DNA of 64,000 nucleotides from an uncultured Collinsella sp. (GTDB lineage Bacteria; Actinomycetota; Coriobacteriia; Coriobacteriales; Coriobacteriaceae), in contig CAAGCW010000011.1 of NCBI GenBank assembly GCA_900768435.1, forward strand, positions 1 through 64,000. Direction: 5' to 3'. Below the pieces are notes generated by a model, which did not search any database, was not told where the DNA came from, and saw only the letters and a list, made by a program, of their open reading frames with translations. The translations under genes were made by a program, and so were the position numbers. Positions within the stretch are counted from its first letter, which is position 1. Every line of letters begins with the position of its first letter. Positions 57,290-64,000 of the stretch are shown here, piece by piece.

Positions 57290-58300
57290 ATGGATATCAA
57301 CGCACGCAACATAGCAACGCCCGCCGCGGACGCGCCCACGGCACAGCCCGCCTCCGTTCCCGCGCCCGTCGTGGGTCGCTTTGCTCCGTCGCCCTCGGGC
57401 CGCATGCACCTGGGCAACGTGTTCAGCTGCCTGTGCGCGTGGCTTTCGGCCCGCAGCCAAGGCGGCAGCATTGTGTTGCGCATCGAGGACCTGGACGATC
57501 GCTGTAAGCGCCCGGAACTTGCCGCTCAGCTCATCGACGACCTGGCCTGGCTGGGACTGGAGTGGGACGAGGGCCCCTACTACCAGCACGATCGCCTGGA
57601 TCTGTACGAGAACGCCCTGCACCAGCTGCAAGACGCCGGTCTCACCTACCCCTGCTTTTGCACGCGTGCCGAGCTCCACACCGCAAGCGCGCCGCACGCC
57701 AGCGACGGCACGCCCATCTACCGCGGCGCCTGCCGAGACCTTTCGGCCGAAGAGGTCGCCCGCCGCAGTGCCCTGCGCGCCCCGGCCACGCGTCTGCGCG
57801 TGCCCACCGTCGACGACCTCGCAGACGATGTGGTCGAATTCGTAGACCGCACGTACGGGGCCCAATGCGAGGCACTCGCCACCGAGTGCGGCGACTTTTT
57901 GGTGCGCCGCAGCGACGGCGTGTTTGCCTATCAGCTGGCCGTGGTGGTCGATGACGCCGCCATGGGTATTACCGAGGTCGTACGCGGATGCGACCTGCTT
58001 GGCTCCACGCCGCGCCAGATCTATCTGCAGCATCTGCTGGAACTTCCCACGCCGCACTACGCGCACATTCCGCTGCTCATGTCACCGGACGGCCGCCGCC
58101 TTTCCAAGCGCGACCGCGATCTGGACCTGGGCGAGCTCCGCACCCGCTTTGGCACACCCGAGGCACTGCTAGGCTGGCTCGCCGGGCAAACGGGCATCGC
58201 GCCGGACACCACGCCGCGCTCTGCCGAGCAGCTGGTGGAGCACTTTAGCTGGGATGTTATCCGCGCGCACCGGGAAAACATCACCATAACGGCCGAGTAG
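57290..58300 (+). CDS. gluQ: Glutamyl-Q tRNA(Asp) synthetase
   Basis: The 336-residue protein is a truncated GluRS-like catalytic core: the class I ATP site RFAPSPSGRMHLGN near residue 25-38 and RLSKRDRDLDL (KMSKS equivalent) near residue 267. A Cys-rich zinc site with CFCTRAEL and later Cys lies near residues 115-150. No anticodon-binding domain follows. Such proteins glutamylate queuosine in tRNA-Asp. A full-length GltX is excluded by the short length. Start MDINARN is favoured by the -10 box close ahead; no ribosome binding site is visible. It is convergent with the phosphoesterase gene. Confidence 0.93.
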   Translation: MDINARNIATPAADAPTAQPASVPAPVVGRFAPSPSGRMHLGNVFSCLCAWLSARSQGGSIVLRIEDLDDRCKRPELAAQLIDDLAWLGLEWDEGPYYQHDRLDLYENALHQLQDAGLTYPCFCTRAELHTASAPHASDGTPIYRGACRDLSAEEVARRSALRAPATRLRVPTVDDLADDVVEFVDRTYGAQCEALATECGDFLVRRSDGVFAYQLAVVVDDAAMGITEVVRGCDLLGSTPRQIYLQHLLELPTPHYAHIPLLMSPDGRRLSKRDRDLDLGELRTRFGTPEALLGWLAGQTGIAPDTTPRSAEQLVEHFSWDVIRAHRENITITAE

Positions 58301-58315
58301 CCAAACGCCTTGCCA

Positions 58316-59041
58316 CTACGCAACATCCCAGGGCTGGAGTTCGTCGCCCAGGCGAACGATGCAGTCGTAGAGCACGGTATGGCGCTCGGCCGGGTTGGCG
58401 TCGCGATGAAAATGCCCGTAGTACCAGTGCTTGTAGTCCAAGCGGTCTTCCAGCTCGTCGAAAAACGCCGTAAGTCGATCGACGCCGGGGCAATCCCAGC
58501 CGGGCGCCGGATAGAGCGTGGGCGAAAGCATGTGCGTAGAGCAGGTGTGGGTAATTACGTAGTCGACCTTCCAGCCCACGCTGTCGAGCTTTGTCCGTGC
58601 CTCCTCAAAGTTGCGCTCGTCCGGCAGCTCCTGCGGCCACCAGCTGGAATACGGAATGCGGTATTCCTTGTCCACGCTCGTGGCACCGCCCATAGTAAAG
58701 ATCGTTGAGCCATCAAGCTCAAAAATCTCACCACGCGTCAGGCGCCGTATGGGAGAGGTGTCCGACAGGCGCTGCGTCAGCCCACCGTGCCACAGCTCCA
58801 TGGGACGCTCCGTCCAATGGTCGAAGCGCTCGTGGTTACCGTCGACAAACAGCACGGTATAGGGGCGCGACTCCAGCCAAGCGATGTCAGCGCATTCCTC
58901 GGCAGAGAAATCCCACGGAAAGCCAAAGTCGCCCGCGACAATCAGATAGTCGTCGCTCGTCAGACTATCCCCAAGCTCCCAGTCGCGCAGCTTTTGCATA
59001 TCGAGGCCGCCGTGAATATCGCCCGTCACATAGACCGTCAT
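58316..59041 (-). CDS. Calcineurin-like metallophosphoesterase
   Basis: The 241-residue protein carries the metal-binding motifs of the superfamily: VYVTGDIHGG (GDxH), LIVAGDFGFPW (GDxx), DGNHERFD (GNHE), and GHFH at the C-terminal end. The substrate is not apparent. The Met codon of MTVYVTG is taken as start; an in-frame ATG 12 codons earlier is less likely. It ends 15 bases from the end of gluQ on the opposite strand. Confidence 0.87.
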   Translation of the reverse strand: MTVYVTGDIHGGLDMQKLRDWELGDSLTSDDYLIVAGDFGFPWDFSAEECADIAWLESRPYTVLFVDGNHERFDHWTERPMELWHGGLTQRLSDTSPIRRLTRGEIFELDGSTIFTMGGATSVDKEYRIPYSSWWPQELPDERNFEEARTKLDSVGWKVDYVITHTCSTHMLSPTLYPAPGWDCPGVDRLTAFFDELEDRLDYKHWYYGHFHRDANPAERHTVLYDCIVRLGDELQPWDVA

Positions 59042-59126
59042 CGGATTACCACTTCCCTGTAAGTCGCCAGCCCGCATTCTGCACGATCACTAAGCCAACC
59101 GTTCCAGCCCTTCCGTCCCTTAGGGC

Positions 59127-59366
59127 TTACCCCTCGCTCTTCCATCCAAACGGGTCAAGCACCCAAAAAACCAGATCGAGCACGCCGCCGGTCATCATGG
59201 CGCCGGCAAGGGCCATGCAAACGTGCAGAGAGACGGCACTTCGGAGCACGTCGAATGGCCCCAGAACAGCCAGCAGCGCGACCGCTGCGCCGGCAAGGCA
59301 CAGCGCGAGGCACGGCCCCGCGTCCTTGACACACTTCTTTGCGAGATGCTTGGTGTTGTCACTCAT
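59127..59366 (-). CDS. Small membrane protein of unknown function
   Basis: The 79-residue protein has two hydrophobic segments (CLALCLAGAAVALLAVLG and HVCMALAGAMMTGGVLDLVF) with a short loop between, and a charged N-terminus NTKHLAKKCVKD. AGGAG lies ten bases before ATG. I do not recognise a family. It lies between a phosphoesterase gene and a MITE-like element. Confidence 0.6.
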   Translation of the reverse strand: MSDNTKHLAKKCVKDAGPCLALCLAGAAVALLAVLGPFDVLRSAVSLHVCMALAGAMMTGGVLDLVFWVLDPFGWKSEG

Positions 59367-59528
59367 TACTATCGAGCTCCTTAGAGGGTCGTTGTTCAGA
59401 TACATGCCGCCGCGGCGGAGCAGGGCGGCAAGGTTAGTGTCGCATGTCGTGCGGACATCAATGGAGAAACCGCCTGCTCGACCAACCCTTGACGCCGTTT
59501 TACACCGGCACCCCATCCCCCGCTATCG

Positions 59529-59708
59529 AGGTCTAATACTTTTCCCGAGAAGTGAACGGCTGTTTTTGAACCCCTGAAACATCCGCATTTTTCGACGGCA
59601 AAATCGCAGGATTCCAGCACCGAAACCGCAGGAAACGGCACTCTCAAAGCGTCGATGCTTCGGGGGCCCGTTTTAGCTCGTTCACTTCTCGGGAAAAGTA
59701 TTAGACCT
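59529..59708. repeat. 180-bp element with perfect 30-bp terminal inverted repeats
   Basis: AGGTCTAATACTTTTCCCGA(GAAGTGAACG) at 59529-59558 is the exact reverse complement of 59679-59708. The interior is open in no long frame. It is a second, unrelated MITE-like family; no transposase is in the window, and no target duplication was found by eye. Confidence 0.8.
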
Positions 59709-59839
59709 TGATTCTTTGCTGCCCCGAGGGCGCACCGCTTCCTTCTCTGGAACCCTCACTAGCACTGGCACCCCTAGCCGCTACGACCGCAAGCGTGCCT
59801 ATAATGAGGCATATTTCCTGATAAGAAAGGAATCCAGAT

Positions 59840-60571
59840 ATGAACGAAACCGAGCTCGCCGATTTGAACAATATTCGGGACTTTTTCAACCGTGTCGACA
59901 GCGCGCGCAACAGCGTACCCCCGATCGAAAAGCCATATAGCGAACCAATAGGCGTCAAGGGCTTTGTCGCTCTGTGCAATAAACCTGAAAGCTGCACCAA
60001 GGACGATGCCTACAAGCTTGGTGAGACAGTGCTCACTCTAAATGGTCTTGATGAAGACAAACTTAAGGGGATGGAAGCTGCTCTCAAAAACAATACATGG
60101 AATGCCTGGTGTGAAGATAATGGCATACATGCATCAGCAGATGACGCCACTTTCTACCTTGTGCTCAAGCGCCGCACCGACGATCAGCAGCACTATCATT
60201 TTTACTTCGATAAAGATACGGTTGCAGAAATCGATGCCTTTGATCCCTTTTTAATTAAAGGAGAGAATGGCGAACGATTTTTAAACCAACAATGGCACGT
60301 GCTCATTTCCTTCCTCGCGTACCTTGATGTCGCCCATGCCTTAAGCAACGAGCAGCACGAATATCATTGCCTGTATCAGCATATTAAGGAGTGTGATAGG
60401 AACGACCTGAACGCGCTAGAACTACGGCTGCGCCATTCTTTCTCTAGCGACATTAAAATTCAACTCAAACCAAAAGATAAAGGATGGCAACCATATCCCT
60501 CTGGAGCGATGAACAAATGGCTTGAAGCAGTACTGCGTAAAGAAGCAATGCGTAAAGAAGCAGACAAATAA
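59840..60571 (+). CDS. AT-rich orphan hypothetical protein
   Basis: The 243-residue protein begins MNETELADLNN, with AAAGGA a suitable distance before the ATG. It is mostly helical and acidic, with HYHFYFDKDTV and the long HALSNEQHEYHCLYQHI segment in the second half. Its codons use more A and T at third positions than the neighbours, and a MITE-like element lies 130 bases upstream, which suggests horizontal acquisition. No family is recognised. It is convergent with a phosphoesterase gene. Confidence 0.65.
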   Translation: MNETELADLNNIRDFFNRVDSARNSVPPIEKPYSEPIGVKGFVALCNKPESCTKDDAYKLGETVLTLNGLDEDKLKGMEAALKNNTWNAWCEDNGIHASADDATFYLVLKRRTDDQQHYHFYFDKDTVAEIDAFDPFLIKGENGERFLNQQWHVLISFLAYLDVAHALSNEQHEYHCLYQHIKECDRNDLNALELRLRHSFSSDIKIQLKPKDKGWQPYPSGAMNKWLEAVLRKEAMRKEADK

Positions 60572-60583
60572 TCGCCCGCCAAC

Positions 60584-61345
60584 CTACTCCAGCCCTTGCC
60601 CGCTGTACTTCCCCGTCTCCGAGTCGTAGCTCAACACGGCGACCTCGCCGTTCTTCATGACGTTCCCGTCGATGTAGTAATGGCTGGCCCCGTCATGCCA
60701 GATGCCGCGATAGCCCGCAATGCCCGAAACAGCCTCGGTGTTGATATGCCCGGCGATAACATCCAGATAGAACTCGCGCCCCACGTAATCGGGCAGCATC
60801 ATGGTTAACGACTCGACAGCCGTGCCAAGCTTCCAATCCTCCCCGGCTTCCTCGTCAACGCCGGCGTGCACAAAGACCTGGCCGAAGGGGCTCTCGTAAA
60901 AGTAAGGGAGTTTGCGAACCCACGCGATTATGTCCGCGTGCTCGGCCTTTATGCGCTCAACCGTAAAGGCGTAGGCCTCCTCGAACTCCCTGAGCCTCAA
61001 AAGGTGCTTAACGTGCTTGAATGCCTCGGCGTCTAAGAAGCTCTTGGCCGTTGCCAGATTGCTGTCGGCAAGTATCCATGCCTGCGTGAAATTGGGGTCC
61101 TTCACCTCGTCAATGTACTCGAGAAACATCTCCTCGTGGTTGCCGCGCAGCGCCACGACGCGATCGCCGTAGCGCTTTTGCAGATCCATGACGAGCTCGA
61201 AGACCCCGAGTGAATCGGGGCCTCGGTCGCAGTAGTCGCCAAGCAAAACCAGCTTGGAGTCCTCGGCATCGAGGTCGACGGTGGAAAGCGATGCCTTAAA
61301 GGCGTCCAAGCACCCGTGAATGTCGCTCATAGCGTAGATATGCAC
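60584..61345 (-). CDS. Calcineurin-like serine/threonine phosphatase (PrpA/PrpB-like)
   Basis: The 253-residue protein has the PPP-family order: MSDIHGCLDAF, LLGDYCDRGPDSLG, ALRGNHEEMFLEY and a C-terminal FVHAGVD and DVIAGHINTEAV. That order matches bacterial bis(5'-nucleosyl)-tetraphosphatase/PrpA-like enzymes. GTG at 61345 is chosen with AGGGGGG ahead; the next in-frame Met begins MSDIHG. It lies 15 bases from the end of the orphan gene at 59840. Confidence 0.85.
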   Translation of the reverse strand: MHIYAMSDIHGCLDAFKASLSTVDLDAEDSKLVLLGDYCDRGPDSLGVFELVMDLQKRYGDRVVALRGNHEEMFLEYIDEVKDPNFTQAWILADSNLATAKSFLDAEAFKHVKHLLRLREFEEAYAFTVERIKAEHADIIAWVRKLPYFYESPFGQVFVHAGVDEEAGEDWKLGTAVESLTMMLPDYVGREFYLDVIAGHINTEAVSGIAGYRGIWHDGASHYYIDGNVMKNGEVAVLSYDSETGKYSGQGLE

Positions 61346-61725
61346 GTATGACCCCCCTGTTTGCGTCGGGACCCCACTCGTTTGTGCCATGCGGCGCGGC
61401 GGCCCCTCTGATTTCGCGGGCGCCGGGCAACCTTGTCCTGTCACGCCCCTCAACATGATTAAAAGTATATCTCGCCGTGCGGACACAAATTTACGCCTGA
61501 GCTCCGAGCGCCCCATGTACGTTCGCCCAGAGGGACAGCCTTTCCCCACCGCCACCCAAAAACTCATCCAACATTAATCTTGGCTCAAGAATCGCTTAAT
61601 CTATAACCTGCACTATAGAGTTCGACCAAGGGCGGGGCGGCGCCGCGCAACGCAGGCCGCCGAACGCAACGCTCGCGCCCGGGCAGATCGCCCGGCGTCG
61701 CGCCCATCGAACGAAAGGACAGGTC
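61346..61725. other. Intergenic region with probable promoter of the DUF4342 gene
   Basis: No gene is seen in this 380-base stretch. A candidate promoter TTGGCT (61580-61585), 16 bases, TATAAC (61602-61607) faces right toward the gene at 61726; a second -10-like TATAGA lies at 61614. Divergent start of the phosphoesterase gene is on the left. Confidence 0.45.
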
Positions 61726-62268
61726 ATGGACGACCTCGAAAAAGTTGAAACCATCCGCACCAAGTGCAACGTGAGCTACACCGATGCCAAGGCCGCGCTC
61801 GACGCCGCCGACGGCAACGTTCTGGACGCCATCATTTGGCTCGAGTCGCAGGGCAAGACCCAGACCACGTCGGCGCACGCCGCCACCGAGCCCGCGCCGG
61901 CCGACGAGCCCTCGGCCGAGATGGTCGCCGCGCAGGCCGCCTACGAAAAATCGAGCGAAAAGACCGACTTCTCCAAGAAGATGGACAGCGTGTGGGAATA
62001 CCTCAAAAAGCTCTTCCGCCTGAGCCTGGACACCAAGTTTATCGCCACGCGCCGCGATGCGATCATCCTCAACATCCCCATCCTGATCCCCATCATCGCC
62101 CTGTTTGCCTGGGGTGCCACGATCTGGCTGATGCTGCTTGGCTTGTTCTTTGGCATGCGGTACCGCATCGATAGCGACGGCGACGTGCCCGGCAGCATCA
62201 ACAACCTGATGGATCACGCCGCCGACGCCGCGGACGGCATCAAGCAAAATCTGAACGACGACAAGTAA
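61726..62268 (+). CDS. UBA-type/DUF4342 membrane protein
   Basis: The 180-residue protein begins with a UBA/TS-N-like three-helix domain (EKVETIRTKCNVSYTDAKAALDAADGNVLDAIIWLE, about residues 4-40), followed by an Ala/Pro/Glu linker, a DUF4342-like region (about residues 80-150) with two hydrophobic segments (AIILNIPILIPIIALFAWGATIWLMLLGLFFG), and a soluble tail. UBA-like folds resemble the start of EF-Ts. AAAGGAC lies before the ATG. It precedes a two-component pair by 18 bases. Confidence 0.85.
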   Translation: MDDLEKVETIRTKCNVSYTDAKAALDAADGNVLDAIIWLESQGKTQTTSAHAATEPAPADEPSAEMVAAQAAYEKSSEKTDFSKKMDSVWEYLKKLFRLSLDTKFIATRRDAIILNIPILIPIIALFAWGATIWLMLLGLFFGMRYRIDSDGDVPGSINNLMDHAADAADGIKQNLNDDK

Positions 62269-62286
62269 TCGCAGATGGGGGCACGT

Positions 62287-63072
62287 ATGGCACGAATCCT
62301 GATCGTAGAGGACGAGGAGAAAATCGCCCGCTTTGTGACGCTCGAGCTGGAGCACGAGGGCTACCAGGTTGAGCACGCCGCCGACGGCCGCACCGCCGTG
62401 GACCTGGCGCTGGAGTGCGACTACGACTTGATTCTGCTCGATGTGCTGTTGCCGCAGCTCAACGGTATGGAGGTGCTGCGGCGTATCCGCAAGCGCAAGG
62501 ATGTGCCGGTGATTATGGTCACTGCGCGCGATGCCGTGATGGACAAGGTTGCCGGACTCGATGCCGGCGCCGACGATTACCTGACCAAGCCGTTTGCGAT
62601 CGAGGAGCTGTTCGCACGGATCCGCGTGGCGCTGAAGCGCTCGGAGGCCGTGCGGGCAGCTTCGGGCGTTGGTGGTTCCGGCGCCGGGGCGGGTATGGCG
62701 GGCGGCACGGCCGCCGGTATCGCCACAATGTCCCCGGCAACCGACACGGCCCAGACACCTGCCACGCTCTCCCCCGCCACGCTCACCGTTGACTCGGTCG
62801 CACTCGATCCCGACCGCCGCGAGGTTATGGTCGGCGGCTCACCCATCGTGCTGACCGCCCGCGAGTTCGATGTCCTCGCCCTGCTTATGGCACATGCCGG
62901 CACCGTGCTCACGCGTGAGCGCATCGCGCACGAGGCGCTGGGCTACGAATACGTGGGCGACACCAACAACGTCGACGTACACATCGCGCACTTGCGCGCC
63001 AAAATCGAAGACGCTGGCGGTGCCCGCATCATCCAAACCGTGCGCGGGGTGGGCTATGTCTGTCGCGCGTAA
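62287..63072 (+). CDS. OmpR-family response regulator with extended linker
   Basis: The 261-residue regulator has a receiver domain (MARILIVEDEEK, phospho-Asp in LILLDVLLPQ near residue 52, switch Lys in LTKPFA near residue 102) and a winged-helix domain (LTAREFDVLALLMAHAG, RIAHEALGYEY). Between them lies a linker of about 50 residues rich in Gly, Ala and Thr (GGSGAGAGMAGGTAAG), longer than usual. GGGGG stands five bases before the ATG. It overlaps the kinase gene by 17 bases. Confidence 0.92.
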   Translation: MARILIVEDEEKIARFVTLELEHEGYQVEHAADGRTAVDLALECDYDLILLDVLLPQLNGMEVLRRIRKRKDVPVIMVTARDAVMDKVAGLDAGADDYLTKPFAIEELFARIRVALKRSEAVRAASGVGGSGAGAGMAGGTAAGIATMSPATDTAQTPATLSPATLTVDSVALDPDRREVMVGGSPIVLTAREFDVLALLMAHAGTVLTRERIAHEALGYEYVGDTNNVDVHIAHLRAKIEDAGGARIIQTVRGVGYVCRA

Positions 63073-64000
63073 CACCGAGACCAAGCGCGTCACTTCCATC
63101 GCCCGCGCCATCAACTGGAGCTATATGTGGCGTCGCCTCATGAGCTACGTCTGGCTCGATCTGTTGCTGGTGGTGATTGCGGCGGCGACCCTCGTCTATG
63201 GATACAACCAGACGCTGCCCGACGGCACGTTTAGCGCAGGATGGATCCCCGGCGCCACCGTTCACGGCATGTCACTGACGCCTGCGCGCGGCTGGGACCT
63301 GGCAACGCTCACCTATACCGTTGAGTTCACGCGCGCTACTAAGAGTTTTCCTCTCGCACAGGATCTCTTCGCGCTATGGCCTCTCTACCTTGTCGTTGTG
63401 GGTTGGCAGGTCATCAGCGTGCTCAACATGCTCGGCGGCGCCCGCCGCGTGCGCCGCACCATGGCACCGCTCAACGACCTGGCCTTGCGCGTGGACGAGC
63501 TCGGCCGTATGCAGCTCTCCGGCGGCAAGATGGAAACGTTGGAGCAGGCCATCGAGCGCGCAAGTGTCGACTCGCCGAGCGTCACCACCGGCGACGCCGA
63601 CCTGGCAAGCATCGAGGTCGCACTCAACCGTCTGCTGCGTCAGATGCAAGAGGCCAAGCTGCAGCAGATGCGCTTTGTCAACGACGCGAGTCACGAACTG
63701 CGCACACCCATCGCGGTAATTCAGGGCTACGTAAACATGCTCGACCGCTGGGGCAAGGACGACCCAGCCGTGCTGGCGGAGTCCATCGCCTCGCTCAAGG
63801 CCGAAAGCGAGCACATGCAGGAGCTCGTGGAACAACTGCTGTTTTTGGCACGCGGCGATGCCGGCCGCACGGTCCTGCGGCGCGCGAATACCAACCTGGC
63901 CGCACTGGTCGGCGAGGTATGCGAGGAATCGCAGATGATCGATGCCGAGCACACGTATCGACTGGCGTACGACGCTGCGCTTGTCAGCGACCCGCGTTGC
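63056..64000 (+). CDS. Sensor histidine kinase, 3'-truncated by window end
   Basis: The visible 315 residues hold an N-terminal membrane segment (about residues 33-54), an extracytoplasmic region, a second membrane segment near residues 100-122, a HAMP-like region (RRVRRTMAPLNDLALRVDELG), and the H-box FVNDASHELRTPIAVIQGY near residue 205. The catalytic ATPase domain starts but is cut off. The ATG at 63056 overlaps the regulator's end, with GGGGTGGG ahead. The stimulus is unknown. Confidence 0.9.
   Translation, partial: MSVARNTETKRVTSIARAINWSYMWRRLMSYVWLDLLLVVIAAATLVYGYNQTLPDGTFSAGWIPGATVHGMSLTPARGWDLATLTYTVEFTRATKSFPLAQDLFALWPLYLVVVGWQVISVLNMLGGARRVRRTMAPLNDLALRVDELGRMQLSGGKMETLEQAIERASVDSPSVTTGDADLASIEVALNRLLRQMQEAKLQQMRFVNDASHELRTPIAVIQGYVNMLDRWGKDDPAVLAESIASLKAESEHMQELVEQLLFLARGDAGRTVLRRANTNLAALVGEVCEESQMIDAEHTYRLAYDAALVSDPRC

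Overview
The window looks like chromosomal DNA from a Collinsella-type gut actinobacterium (Coriobacteriia). The assignment rests on base and codon use with many GCC, GAC and CTG codons, Shine-Dalgarno sites of the AAGGAGG type, abundant PTS sugar uptake, and a housekeeping set (tmk-holB-ricT-comF, tatAC-hypAB-topA, long HPF, family II pyrophosphatase). It is inferred from protein similarity I recognise, not from a database search. No rRNA, CRISPR array, prophage or transposase is visible.

Layout. 1-5.8 kb: the 3' end of a GH1 beta-glucosidase, a DeoR regulator divergent from galM, a lone mannose-type PTS IIB, tRNA-Thr(CGT), a lipoprotein, a YhcH-family protein and nagA. 5.8-9 kb: a GntR regulator and an N-acetylglucosamine-type PTS IICB that share an operator-like 14-mer, suggesting one amino-sugar regulon with nagA. 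9-16.5 kb: a SurA-like membrane protein, an operon ending in NAD-type isocitrate dehydrogenase, DegV, long HPF and an amino-acid-type binding lipoprotein with a long leader. 17-24 kb: the tmk-holB-ricT-comF operon, ending in a nuclease-like protein, and a zinc-ribbon membrane protein. 24-31.5 kb: topA, hypB, hypA, tatC, tatA/B, a STAS protein and an aminotransferase. 31.9-39.5 kb: nhaA, ppaC, a ROK kinase, and a cellobiose-type PTS (IIA, IIB, IIC) with a GH1 enzyme. 39.8-46.8 kb: GntR, manA, an AbiE-like two-gene module and pcrA. 47-57 kb: uppP, a universal stress protein, a BceRS-like two-component pair, purH, a GNAT and a DUF2207 protein. 57-64 kb: leaderless-looking gluQ, two metallophosphoesterases, an AT-rich orphan gene, a UBA/DUF4342 protein and a two-component pair cut by the window end.

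The most unusual content is non-coding. (1) Two 129-nt hairpins sit just after the stop codons of manA and pcrA. They share a 77-nt core at 74 of 77 positions, while their outer 26-nt arms differ yet still pair. Hairpins of similar placement follow usp, purH and the zinc-ribbon gene, each ahead of an ordinary terminator. (2) A roughly 220-230 bp intergenic element with terminal inverted repeats occurs three times (17.0, 31.6 and 54.5 kb), and a different 180 bp element with perfect 30-bp inverted repeats lies at 59.5 kb; all look like MITEs with no transposase nearby. (3) Several short REP-like hairpins recur between genes.

Among proteins, the notable items are a PTS IIB whose phosphorylation-site His is a Tyr, a hydroxyisobutyrate-dehydrogenase-like enzyme with a His/Cys-rich tail, the AbiE-like module with a palindromic operator, and a UppP with an acidic loop insertion.
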